Shown: positions 53,581-63,635 of the stretch, in pieces | Numbering within the stretch: the stretch's first letter is position 1 | Layout: the number at the start of each line of letters is the position of its first letter | Assembly: GCA_024803745.1 (NCBI GenBank) | Contig: JANJXV010000010.1 | Location: 31,393,525-31,457,524 of the forward strand | Reading direction: 5' to 3' | DNA length: 64,000 bases | From: Megascapheus bottae | Taxonomy: Eukaryota > Chordata > Mammalia > Rodentia > Geomyidae | Translations under genes and position numbers: made by a program | Notes under the pieces: model-generated | What the model was told of the DNA's origin: nothing | Database searches by the model: none | The model's input: the letters and a program-made list of their open reading frames with translations, nothing else

Positions 53581-54255
53581 ATACTTCTTACCATTATTTT
53601 TATTTTTCCATGAAGATATCTTCTGTTTATCTCAAATTGGTTGCAGACTGGACCTCTCTTGTCTTGTATTTTTGGCAATATCCAACAACAATCAGCTATA
53701 GGTTAGCCTCATTTCTTAGATACATATTATCTTGGTTTCACTGATCAGTATATTTTTGTGGTTAACTATGTTTAGTGCCTCCTAAATGTAAAAAGAAGAA
53801 CTAAAAGATGAACAGAAATAGCTTTCTGATTGTGGTGTTTATGTCTTTTGAGATGTCTTGGAGTGACATAGACAATAAATTCTCTATTTGGAGCTAGTTT
53901 GAATTAGCTGTTCTGTTTGGTCAAGATAGGCACAGTTTTGATTGATATTCATAGTTTTAAATTTCCAAATATTCTGTCTCTTCTTCTCTACCCACTGTAG
54001 ATGTGTCTTTCCTTGAATACTTCATTCATTTCCTAGCTTGGGAATACTGCTGTATTCAACTACCTAGTCTTGGGTGGCACTTTGCATATTGCCTTGAAAA
54101 GTCATTAGCCATGTTGGAAATAGTTCTACTTTCTGATCTCTCCAGTATCTTGCATGTTTTCCAATAATAGGTTTTTATTGCAGAATAGAACTGAATTGTT
54201 AGTATGTCTCTCTTTTTAGGCTTAATTGGATAATCTTAACAGATGACAGGAAAAG
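53581..54255. other. Single-copy sequence, nothing recognised
   Basis: AT-rich, no element recognised. Confidence 0.4.
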
Positions 54256-54256
54256 C

Positions 54257-54345
54257 CCTTCCTTTCCTGTCCTTTCCCTTCCTTCCCCTTCCCTTCCCTT
54301 CCCTTGCTTTCCCTTGCCTTGCCTTCCTTCCCTTCCCTATCTTTC
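54257..54345. repeat. (CCTT)n-like degenerate satellite
   Basis: Alternating cctttc, ccttcc and ccttgc units, imperfect. Confidence 0.88.
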
Positions 54346-55105
54346 TACATATTTATAAGAAATTCTAGCCTTAGTTCTTTGGGTAGGATGAGGTATGATG
54401 ACAAAGGTGTTTTTGTTTGTTTGGTTTGCTTTTATTTTTTAGTACATAAAATATTTCTGCAAAACATTCAAAAAGATTGCTCCGACAATGCATAAAATTT
54501 AAGGTAACTATAAAATTATTTGAAGGTAACTATAAAATTATTATGAAGTTCATGTCAAGTGAACCTAGTGAAATCCTAATTTATTTCCAAAGCTTGACTC
54601 TCTGGAATACTTGGTTGCATCCATAAATCTCTGGGAAAGATGCCTGCATAGTCCCAGGATGCTCTGCACTTCAGTGCTTGGGTAGCTTGGTTTCCATCAA
54701 GATGTCCATGTTCAGCGCCCAAGGAGAACAGATTCACAGTGTTTTCAGTAACTATATTCTTCATATATTGGTGTCTTGCTTGGGCTCACTTTTGAGGCAA
54801 TTGAGATAAGGGAGAAAGTGTGGTTTGAAAATTTCCAGTCACTCTGCCTTCTTTTGAACATCAGAAATAGAGTCACTGAGGCCAACGTTAAATGGTATGT
54901 ATACTCTACAGACAGATGATCAACAATCCAGAAAATTCAAACTAGGTGTGCCAGGAAAAACAATATGTGGGAGAGAAGAGATGAATCAGAAAGTTTTATT
55001 TTAGCTTTTTGCTATATGTATATATATATAAAACTTTATTAATGAATTGCTTGTCTCTGTCATTTCACTTTCAAGTCTGTACCACATCTAGCTCATTGGT
55101 CACCA
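54346..55105. other. Single-copy sequence with a 20-bp tandem duplication
   Basis: 'aaggtaactataaaattatt' occurs twice in tandem at about 54501-54543. Short TA run at about 55018-55030. No exon pair recognised. Confidence 0.4.
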
Positions 55106-55109
55106 AGGT

Positions 55110-55610
55110 CTGCTCATTTTACTTTGAAATACCTCTGATCTAGCTCTTTCTCTTCATTTGCACTACTACAGAACTCTCTTTGGTCTCATTTACATATTGC
55201 CCCTAAGTTTTCTCTTTCCTCTTTCCTATTATTTTTCTAATCCACTCTTTCTTTTATTTTTATTTTTTTGCCAGTCCTGGGCTTGAGCTCAGAGCCTGAG
55301 CACTGTCCTTTGATTTTCTCAAAGCTAGAGCTCTACCACTTGAGCCTCAGCACCACTTCCGGCTTTTCTCTACGTATGTGGTACCGAGGAATTGAACCCA
55401 GGTCTTCATGCATGCTAGGCAAGCACTTTAACCACTAGGCAAAACTCCTGGCCCCTCTAATCCACTCTTGATGCTAGCACTTTTACTCTGTTAAACTCAG
55501 CCGACTCAGTATACTATGCATAACTGAGAACTTTGAACATCTTCCAGATTCCTCACTTTCAGTGTCTTTATAATCTGAATCCAACTAACCTTTTATATCT
55601 GTCTTGGTCA
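55110..55610 (+). repeat. L2 relic split by a SINE
   Basis: The L2 3' coding order can be followed: 'tgcactactacagaactctctttggtctc', then '..ctaatccactctt', and after the SINE 'tgaacatcttccagattcctcac' and 'taatctgaatccaactaacctttta'. Strongly diverged. Confidence 0.5.
55251..55455 (-). mobile_element. ID-like dimeric SINE nested in L2
   Basis: Complete reverse element. Perfect 14-bp target duplication tctaatccactctt (55237-55250, 55456-55469). Confidence 0.96.
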
Positions 55611-55647
55611 ATTTTGTCACATAAGTATTTAGTATAAATTAAGTATT

Positions 55648-55651
<4 letters not shown>

Positions 55652-55692
<41 letters not shown>
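55652..55692. repeat. (GT)n microsatellite
   Basis: About 19 GT units. Confidence 0.96.
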
Positions 55693-55693
<1 letters not shown>

Positions 55694-55697
55694 GTGA

Positions 55698-55802
55698 ATG
55701 TGCTTGAACTGGGGCTTAAAGTTAGGGTCTCAAGCTCTCACTTGTTTTTGTTTCACTTAAGTCTGGTGCTTTAACCACTTGATCTACATCTCTACTTCCA
55801 AT
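55698..55802 (-). mobile_element. ID-like body relic
   Basis: The plus strand reads gcttgaactggggcttaaagttagggtctcaagctc..gtctggtgctttaaccacttgatctacatctctacttcc, a reverse diverged body-type unit. Confidence 0.6.
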
Positions 55803-56007
55803 AAACCTTGATAAACACAGTGTTTCGATTATTCAAATTATACTAATTTTTCAATATTACATGACAAAGAGAGAAAAAGGATGACAGACATATTAATAAG
55901 GTAAGGAAAGATAAAATTCTGCCTTATTGTAGCATTGACCTATAAAAATTGATATAATTTTAATCTTTTGAAGTAAAACTTTACCAAGCACATTGGAAAA
56001 AATTGTC

Positions 56008-56085
56008 TAGGGCCAGAGATATGGCTCAAATCATGGAATGTCTGCTTAGCCAGCAAGAGGCTCTGAGTTCAAATCCCAGTTATAC
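56008..56085 (+). mobile_element. Monomeric ID element
   Basis: 'ggccagagatatggctcaaatcatggaatgtctgcttagccagcaagaggctctgagttcaaatccc' is a single tRNA-derived unit without the second body, then a CA-rich tail. It represents the simple ID layout next to the dimers elsewhere. Confidence 0.75.
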
Positions 56086-56147
56086 ACACACACACATACA
56101 TACACATACACACCACCACCACCACCACCACCAACAACAACAACAAA
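56086..56147. repeat. Compound (AC)n-(CAC)n-(AAC)n repeat
   Basis: Three simple motifs in succession, grown on the tail of the ID monomer. Confidence 0.95.
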
Positions 56148-56426
56148 ATTCCCAACATTTTCTGGCCTTTACTTTTACTAATGTTTTAAATGGAGCTACT
56201 TTTCTCATAGGTCTGGTAATATTCCCAGAAAGGAATATTCTCTTTTCTTGGAAAGTATTGTTTCACTGTATATTTCTAATGAAACAAGCCCAGAAATTAC
56301 AAAGGAAGACCAGAGGAGATAAGGAAAGTAAATAAATAAACTCAAATCTGTTTTTAAAATGAAATATGCTTTCAGCTTATTCAGCAGAGACAAGACAGAA
56401 ATCATAAGCAAACTCAAACCCACTGC

Positions 56427-56623
56427 TTTTTTTTTTGCCACTCTTAGGGCTTGAATTCGGGGCCTAACCACTGTCCTTGGACTTTCTCAAGGCTAGAGTT
56501 CTACCGCTTGGGTCATAGCACAACTTCTGGCCTTTTCTGTGTATGTGGTACTGAGGAATCAATTGAGCTTAGGTCTTTGTGCATGCTAGGCAAACACTCT
56601 ACCTCTAGAATACTCTCCCAGCC
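56427..56623 (-). mobile_element. ID-like dimeric SINE (full length, older)
   Basis: Complete reverse element with more substitutions than the others. Imperfect flanking repeat aaccc(cc)act(g/a)cttt. Confidence 0.9.
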
Positions 56624-58811
56624 AACCCCCCACTACTTTCTAACAAAAGAGCTGAGAAGGGAAATTAAATATGGAATCTTGGGGCAAGGAGGTGATGAAA
56701 GATGTTATATTTCAAGACCATTCTTTTATTAGTGTAACTGTTAATTCTTTCAGTTCCATGTATTCATGGCCTTACATAGTTCATGTATCATGCTTGAATT
56801 CCATCTGCCTTTCCTACTACCATCTCTGACTCTCCACTGTACACAAACCTCTTTTGGTCCCCTTGTCCTTTCCAAGTAGCTTCACTAGAAAGAATACTAT
56901 TCTTGCTAAGGATGCATCTTAGCAGAATAGTCAGAGTGAAATTTGCTTAAATCATTTTTAAGCCATCAGGAAAGAGTTAATATCTCCTATAAACTCATGG
57001 CCAAATACTCACACCTCAGCTCAATTCCTGCAACACTGCCTCTTTTCCCTCAATGAGTATGTATTTCACACATGTCATTTCTGTTCAGCTCTCTGCTCTT
57101 GGTGGAAACCCAGCAGAAAAACACTGACTCAATCAAGGTCACAGCATGAAAGTACTGGGTATCTGGAAAGGAACTCAGACACCACCCAGTGCCATGCATG
57201 AGAGTTCACACTGCTAGGTGAGGTGCGTGGGTTTGCCTGCCTGTTCCAGTGACACACCAGTGTTAAATGGTAACACATGCAATGCTTCCCACTTAGGATA
57301 TATTCTTGGCTAACTCTGTTGGAAAATACTATATAGAGATTTCTCATGGCAAAAAGAAAATTTTTTTGAGCAAAATTCAAATAAAAAGAACAAGATCTGC
57401 AGCCCAGAATATCCCCACTCCCATTTTTATTCCAGGAATGGTAGGGTCTCCAGCAACCTTACTTGACTAAGGCTGTTAAACATGAAGGCAGAATCACACG
57501 GTTCATGTATTCTTTCTAGGGAGAATCATCAAATAAATGTAAACAGATCCGTATCCTGAAACAGAAAGCTGTGGTACAAAGCAAATTCTGTATGGAACAG
57601 AATAGAAGTCTCTCTCTCTCTCTCCCTCCCTCCCCGCCCTTCTCTCTCCTTTGAACATTGAGCACTCCAAGTTTTTAACTGCCTAACTAGAGTCCTTCTG
57701 GGGTTAGGAAATGTATAGTTTCCCCCAGAGAGCCAACACAGGAGAGCTGGATTCTTTCGGAGGATGAAAAGCACTGATGTTTGCTAAAAAGGCAGGTGAG
57801 GGCCGAGGACATGCCACAAGTGCAAAATGGCTCTTGTGTATTTTGTTATGGGTGTAAAAGAATCACTTCCTGGTATTGATGTAGGCAGTAATTAGTCCAA
57901 TATATAAAAAGTGGGGCTGGAGAAAATGTCCTGAGGAGAATGTTTGTGATTTGGTTTTACATGGACAAAGTGTACATTTGTAGTTTTTAAATGTATCTTT
58001 AGTGTCTATGGATATTTAATATTGAATTTAGATTGAATCCTGCAACACTGCCTCTGGAATCTCTCTGTGTTACATACTATGTTCTTTCTCAGCCATTTCT
58101 CTTTAAGTGCTTTAAATGCATATCAATTGACTTCATGCTCAGTGGATTTTATTCTTTCTTTCTCCTTTTCTTTTCTTTCCTCTTCTTTCTCTTTTTTGGT
58201 GAGAGATTGTTTAGCCATGGAAGCACTACATGTATTTTACTTAGCATTTTTTATATCAGCTGTCTTTCATTGCAACAGCTATTTTTTTTAAATCAGGCTC
58301 TATAAGTAGGCTTTTATATCATAGGTGATTGTCAAACAGAAATTGCAATTATATGACTTTTCCCTTTAGGCCAAATTCTAACAGCAGCTGAGTTATAAGG
58401 GTGCTCTGTGTAAATGGTTCAGACAATGAACTGGTGACTGAAGTCTCATACAGTTACAGCCTCAACACTAATTTGTGTGTCTTTTAGGGGTTATTAGAAA
58501 ATGAATTATTTAGTTTTTTTGGTAAATCCAGCTCTAACTTCTAGGAAATGCACAATACAAACAGTCATTACTATCGTCACCAGCTGAACAATGTAAGTAA
58601 AAGGAACAAAATAGAATTCATTTTTCATCTGACCTTTATTTTGCTAGTGAAAAATCATCATGCTTCTGGAATCTTTTCTTCACTGTACCAAGATCTAAGT
58701 CTTAGCTTAGGATGAAGCCTTAAAATTATGCCTGGATACCCATTCCTTTGCTGGTAGCTCACAGATTGATTGATTGTATGATGAGCTAGATTTTAATTTT
58801 CTTTTCTCAAA
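56624..58811. other. Single-copy sequence, nothing recognised
   Basis: The longest stretch without a recognised interspersed repeat (about 2.2 kb). It holds short CT runs (57608-57650), a C/T-rich tract (58148-58198) and no splice pair that survives inspection. Confidence 0.35.
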
Positions 58812-58821
58812 CATTTCTTGA

Positions 58822-58968
58822 TGGGGAGGAGTTGGGGGAAGGGAACATGGGGGGACCAAAACATGAGAAGGGGTATCAATGTTCGAGAAGTAATGTACCT
58901 ACTACCCGAGGAATGTAACTGTAACCTCTCTATACATTACACCACCAATAAAATAAAAAATAGAAAAA
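58822..58968 (+). mobile_element. Severely truncated L1 3' end
   Basis: G-rich start, then 'gggtatcaatgttcgagaagtaatgtacc' and 'tgtaactgtaacctctctatacattac..aataaaataaa'. Near-identical flanks a(c)a(a)tttcttga at about 58811 and 58969. Confidence 0.9.
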
Positions 58969-58983
58969 CAATTTCTTGACATT

Positions 58984-59605
58984 TGTCAAGCTCTAATGTT
59001 CTCCTGACCCAGAGAACCACCTGTCTACACGTGTGCATTAGTACATGTGTATCTATATGTGAATGTGCATGTTTATGAAAACACAGATACATGAAAGTAG
59101 GTACGGTATTTCAATGTTTCATAGATGACTTGAAGAGTTGTCAAGTGAGGCTAATACTTGAAAACTATTTTCCTAGCACATTCATCTTGCAATTAACCTT
59201 ATTCCTTTTCTGAGTCATCAGTAACTTATTCTATTACGCTATGTAGTTTAGGTTGGAAAACAAGCAATACTAATGATTTGGGTCTTTTCAGGAATGTAGT
59301 AATAATTTTAGTATCTAGAAAACTGATGAACAGTCTAAGGAAAGGAAATATGAAGGAAGGAAAGATGAAGAAGGGTAAGGAGGTGTTGCTTCTAGGCTAG
59401 AGGGAAAGCTTCACAGTACTGGAGTGTGAATCTTCACTGCGTTCACATTGACTTTCCTTGAGCCTCGGAGGGTAGTGGGAAATCAATAAACATTTGCTGA
59501 CAGAATGACTATTTTAGAGTGACTAATTTTACATTATTCTTATCTCTAAATAAATCTTTATCAGGCAAAATAGCAAAGCTAGCAAGCATAAAGAAGAGAA
59601 TGGGC
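58984..59605. other. Single-copy sequence, nothing recognised
   Basis: No element recognised. Confidence 0.4.
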
Positions 59606-59718
59606 TTTTTTTTTTTTTGTCGGTTGTTGGGCTTGAACTCTGAACCTGGGTGTTGTCTCTGAGCTCTTCAGCTCAAAGCTAGTGTTCTACCACTTTGAGC
59701 CACAGCATCATTTCCAGA
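59606..59718 (-). mobile_element. Composite SINE body, 5'-truncated
   Basis: T-rich end, then tgttgggcttgaactctgaacctgggtgttgtctctgagctcttcagctcaaagctagtgttctaccac: reverse body of the composite type (agctcttcagctcaa signature). Agaatgg flanks both sides. Confidence 0.85.
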
Positions 59719-59781
59719 ATGGAATTTTCTGAAATCTACGCTGTTTTTTAAACTATAAGAAACCTTCTTTGCACCTTTTAG

Positions 59782-59805
59782 CTGTGGGGACACAGAAACT
59801 AGTAG
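59782..59805 (+). other. Microexon-like segment, 24 bp, phase 1-1
   Basis: Acceptor ttctttgcaccttttag (59781) and donor AGTAG|GTGAGTATCC (GT at 59806) lie only 24 bases apart. In phase 1 the frame reads VGTQKLV; the frame with two bases upstream is also open, and frame 0 has a stop. Size and symmetry fit neuronal-type microexons, but chance is a serious alternative for something this short. Confidence 0.17.
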
Positions 59806-60939
59806 GTGAGTATCCACCCTCTCAGTAGCCCTCTTCTTCAAAATATCATAACCAGAAGCAATGGCTAAATGACATCAGAAATCCTGATTGTAAATGAGAC
59901 ATGTGTTTTGTTTTTTTCATCTTCTCTGACTTGTCTTGTCCTCTTCTTACAGATCTATCTCAGTCCTCAAGCTGTATTTGTTTCTCTTGATTATTCAGCT
60001 GTTGCTCTGATGTAAGAATTACTTTACCTTTCAGCTTCTCAGACCTGAACATCTACGTCTCTGTGTTCTCTCCTGAGACACCGAGCCATGTCTGACACCC
60101 CAGCTATGTCACCCAGAAAGCTCACCTAGGGAGGAGAAACAAGACAAATAAAAGTGAAGCAATTGGAGAATAAGAATCAGATTGGAGAAATCAATGTGAA
60201 AATTATAGAGATTAGGGAAGATTAGGGTAGAACTGTCTTTATATTGGTCAAAAACTTGCATGAGTCCATATGTAATAAAATAGAATTTCTTGAGCATAGT
60301 TTCATCATTCTTCCTCAGCACCCTTTGTATTTTACATGCCTTAGAAGATTTCTGTATTTCTCTTCTGTGTTCTAGGTAAACATTGTATGATTCGACTTGG
60401 TAGAGCACAGTGTCCTCTCTATCTCTCCCCTATCTCCTTGCTCATGCCCATCTCTGTTTTTTTCATCATCTCATATTATGGTTCATGGTCTGAAAATCTC
60501 ATCTCTGAAGAGTTGATTTTTCCCTTGGGGACCAATGCCACATTGCATGCAGCCATCCATGCAAAATACTGAAGAAGCCTCTTAGCCATGAGGTCTGAGG
60601 TAGGTCTGGTGTGGGGCAGAGGAAAATTCTCAGGGCCCAGTGCAGGGCTGTTCCTGCTCTGCCTGGCCTGATGCAGAACTTGGAAGGGGAGGCACAAAAC
60701 GATGCCAGGAGCTTTCTCCAAGGGTTCCCAGCAGGCGGGGCTTAGTGACAGTGACATGAGTGGGGGCAGGATGTATGCTCCTTTTCCAGGGATTTTGGCA
60801 GCTTCTGCAGCTGTGGGATGACTCCCTAGGCTTCCCACCCACACCAGCCTTCAACAGGGCTCAGCTCTTACCTCCCAGCCACTCGGCAGTGCTCTCCTTT
60901 TGGATGAGCCTCGTCTTATATATCTACCTATGATGGTAT
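59806..60939. other. Single-copy sequence with GC-richer block 60600-60890
   Basis: The block is open on the minus strand (60476-60844) and carries a strong minus-strand donor match (GGGAG|GTAAGAG, about 60870). No acceptor to its right is convincing. It directly precedes the L1 fragment. Function not recognised. Confidence 0.3.
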
Positions 60940-61300
60940 GTGGGGACATTTCAGAGCTCATTGAAGCACTCTTGACCATGGCCAAGGTGTAGACTCAGCC
61001 CAGGTGCCCCTCAGTGGATTGGGTTGAGAAAATGTGATACACACTTACACACACACACACAATGGAATTTTACTCATCCATTAGAAAGAATGTTATTGCA
61101 TCATTTGCAAAGACATGGAAGGACTTGGATAAAAATTATGTTAAGTAAAGTAAGTCAGGCCCAGAGAAACAGAAGTTTCATGCTTTTTACTAGCATATGT
61201 GGATGGTAGAATTGGTTCATAAATGTATAAATAAATAAATACCTTGGGGGGGTGGATGAAAGTGTACATAAATTAAGTGGAATACCATATATTTAGGGGA
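60940..61300 (+). mobile_element. Older L1 ORF2 fragment
   Basis: ORF2 C-terminal region in order: 'gaccatggccaaggtgtagactcagccc', a CA-repeat-expanded part, 'caatggaattttactcatccattagaaagaatg', 'aagacatggaaggacttggataaaaattatg', 'taagtcaggcccagagaaac'. Several frameshifts. Differs from the younger L1 family at 17.6 and 37.2 kb. Confidence 0.8.
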
Positions 61301-61597
61301 GGAAAACAGTATAATTCAAAAACCCCCTATAGTTCAACAAAATAAATGCCAAGAAATGGGTAATTGAAAGGGTTGAGATGGGTCAGGGGAGAAGGGTAGA
61401 TAAATGAAGAGAAATGGTAGAGAATGCAGTAAAAAATTATTCACACACCAAGCCCACATCTATCTCCTGTAAATTTTAAGGAAAGTGAAGGAAGGGGTGG
61501 ATTGGAAGGATGAGTGAGAATGTTGAAAGGGGTGAGGATGAATCAAGACACACTGTATTCATAAACTGCTTTGTTGAATAGTAACTCCTTTATATAC
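61301..61597. other. A/G-rich single-copy or old L1 3' UTR sequence
   Basis: Could include the decayed 3' UTR of the preceding L1. No clear end or A tail identified. Confidence 0.3.
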
Positions 61598-61752
61598 TGC
61601 CGGGGCCTACCGGCAGCAAATTGGGGTTCCTGAAATAGGGGGCAGGGACTGGAGAAAATAGAAGAGAGACAAACACATCGGGTCCGCCTCTTTTATTCTC
61701 CACTCCAGGCTCCTCTCCCTTCTTGAAACCCAGGGAACTTCCAGGTGTTACA
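61598..61752 (-). mobile_element. Short solo LTR-like sequence (ERVK/IAP-like)
   Basis: Read on the minus strand it begins tgtaacacctgg and ends ccccggca (TG..CA ends). It has a canonical polyadenylation signal (gagaataaaagagg), a downstream T/C-rich R-U5-like part (gtctctcttctattttctcc) and a CpG-containing end. About 155 bases, without any retroviral coding region. Flanks show no clear target duplication, so it may be a fragment. Much higher CpG content than its neighbourhood. Confidence 0.5.
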
Positions 61753-63033
61753 TTCATATGGTAAATCTCAGGTCATTTAAACAGAATAAGGCCAGAAAAC
61801 AATAAGACAATAAAGCCTTTGTCTGATGCAAATCAAGGTACAGTTTGATTCCACTCTGGCTCCCAACAATATACCCACTTAAAGATAATAAAAATCTTTT
61901 AAGAAGACTATACATTTTGTACTGGGATCTCAAGGAGTTCTTTCTGTTTTTGTTTACATATATTTCTATGTGCTTACTTTTAATTAATATTTTTATTTGG
62001 CAAACCAAATTTATATTTTATGGTATATAAGATGAAATTTGGTGTATGTATATATTATGGGAGAATTAAGTCATGAAAATTAACACAAGCAATCATCATG
62101 ACATATAACTTTGCTTATGTCATTTGAATACTCAGCAGAATATAAAATGGGTGACTATTAACACTGCTAGGAAAAAACGTCTACTATGTTCTCAAATCTG
62201 TAACTTAACAGGTACGGGATAAAATGAACATTTCTGGGACCGAAAAAAAAAAAGAAAGAATGAAAAAAGAAATTAACCTCAGGAGTTCTATGGATGAAAT
62301 GGACTTTGTTTTTAAGGAAAATATTCCAGATCTTTTGGTGTTCTTTTTCCCATTCTCACTTAAGGAAACCAAATGCAGATGCTGGCGTTTCCAACAGGTT
62401 CTAAAAGACCAGCACGTTGTCCCTGGGCTCTAGGTGTTCCTGTGATCGCCATCATCAGTAGGGATTACTTCAGTCATTGGAGTAGCTTAGTCTAAATGAC
62501 TCCCAACCTTCAAAAGGAGTAGTGATGTGATTCTATGTTGGAAAAATTCCTAGATCCAAAGATAGGAACCCAGTCATACTTGTAAGCATTCAGCCAAACA
62601 TGTTCTCTCCCAAGCCCTATCGCCTCACTTGCCAACAAAGGGGGCGGCATGGATCACGCTCTCTGATGCATATTCCAAGCTACAGTTTGCTTTCCATGAA
62701 ATGAGGCGTAATATCTCTAAGTTCCCTTGTAAGAATCATTGGGTCTATGATGGGATTTCTCAATCTCAGCATGTTTGACATTATGCCAGAGAATTCTTCC
62801 CTGTGGGTGGCTCTCCTGTTCATAGATGGGGATGTTCAGCGGTACCCTTGATCTGACCAATGGATACAGTAGTATTTTTCTTCACCATAGACTCTGCCCC
62901 TTGTCATTTTGCTGACCCAGAGGTTGTCAGCCATTGTTAAACACAGAGGGTTAAATCACTCCTGGTTTAGTTGTCTTAGATGTTTTATTCCGAATTCTTT
63001 CTGGGATAAGGTGGTCCAAATCACCCTCTCTAA

Positions 63034-63040
<7 letters not shown>
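61753..63040. other. Single-copy sequence, nothing recognised
   Basis: About 1.3 kb. The part at 62440-62940 is repeat-free and moderately GC-rich. No exon pair recognised. Confidence 0.35.
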
Positions 63041-63087
<47 letters not shown>

Positions 63088-63130
63088 TGTGTGTATCTGT
63101 CTGTCTCTGTCTTTGTCTGTCTCTCTTTTT
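63041..63130. repeat. (GT)n followed by (CTGT)n-like repeat
   Basis: About 22 GT units to 63083, then tatctgtctgtctctgtctttgtctgtctctc. Confidence 0.95.
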
Positions 63131-63557
63131 CTCTTTCTTATTTGGAATCAACACAATGAGAGCAGCCAGGGGAAAAAAAGGCTTTCTGAAGAGCAGGACT
63201 AGACAGTGTATTGTCATTTATATATTGGCAGAAAACAATCAGAAAGGTGACTTTCAAAGTATTGATGCTGAACCACATTTTGAAGGGAAGGGATTAAAAA
63301 TGGGAAACTCTGAGCTGTTCTCCTGGCTTACTGAATTGGAACTGGAATTTATAACCAACTCCCAAGGGGATTCTTATGTACCCAAGAATTTTAGAACCGT
63401 ATTGCATAGCAGTGCTTATTTATTGGTTGTGTTTAAATGTTTGTTTCTAAATAACCAGGGACAGAGCTCTAAACAGAAAACAAAAAGGAAGTAGGCCTTG
63501 ATATACTAAGTACTGTATCTTAACATTGTTTTCTTTTTCTCTTTTCTAACCTAACAG
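63131..63557. other. Single-copy sequence
   Basis: Open in one forward frame through 63494, partly because of the GT repeat. No recognised similarity. Ends in the acceptor tract of the next segment. Confidence 0.35.
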
Positions 63558-63635
63558 CCTCTTAAGTACTAATATCATCCATATGTTCATGGAGAAAAAA
63601 CAATCCCTCAATATGTTGCTGGTCAGCATGCATCA
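63558..63635 (+). other. Exon-like segment, 78 bp, phase 2-2
   Basis: Excellent acceptor (tttctttttctcttttctaacctaacag, ending 63557) and a donor with perfect intron side, CATCA|GTAAGTCT (GT at 63636). Only one frame is open, the one with two bases of the first codon upstream. The 25 full codons begin LLSTNIIHMFMEKKQ, Met-rich and mixed hydrophobic. A multiple of three, so skippable. Repeat-free. Peptide not recognised. Confidence 0.25.
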
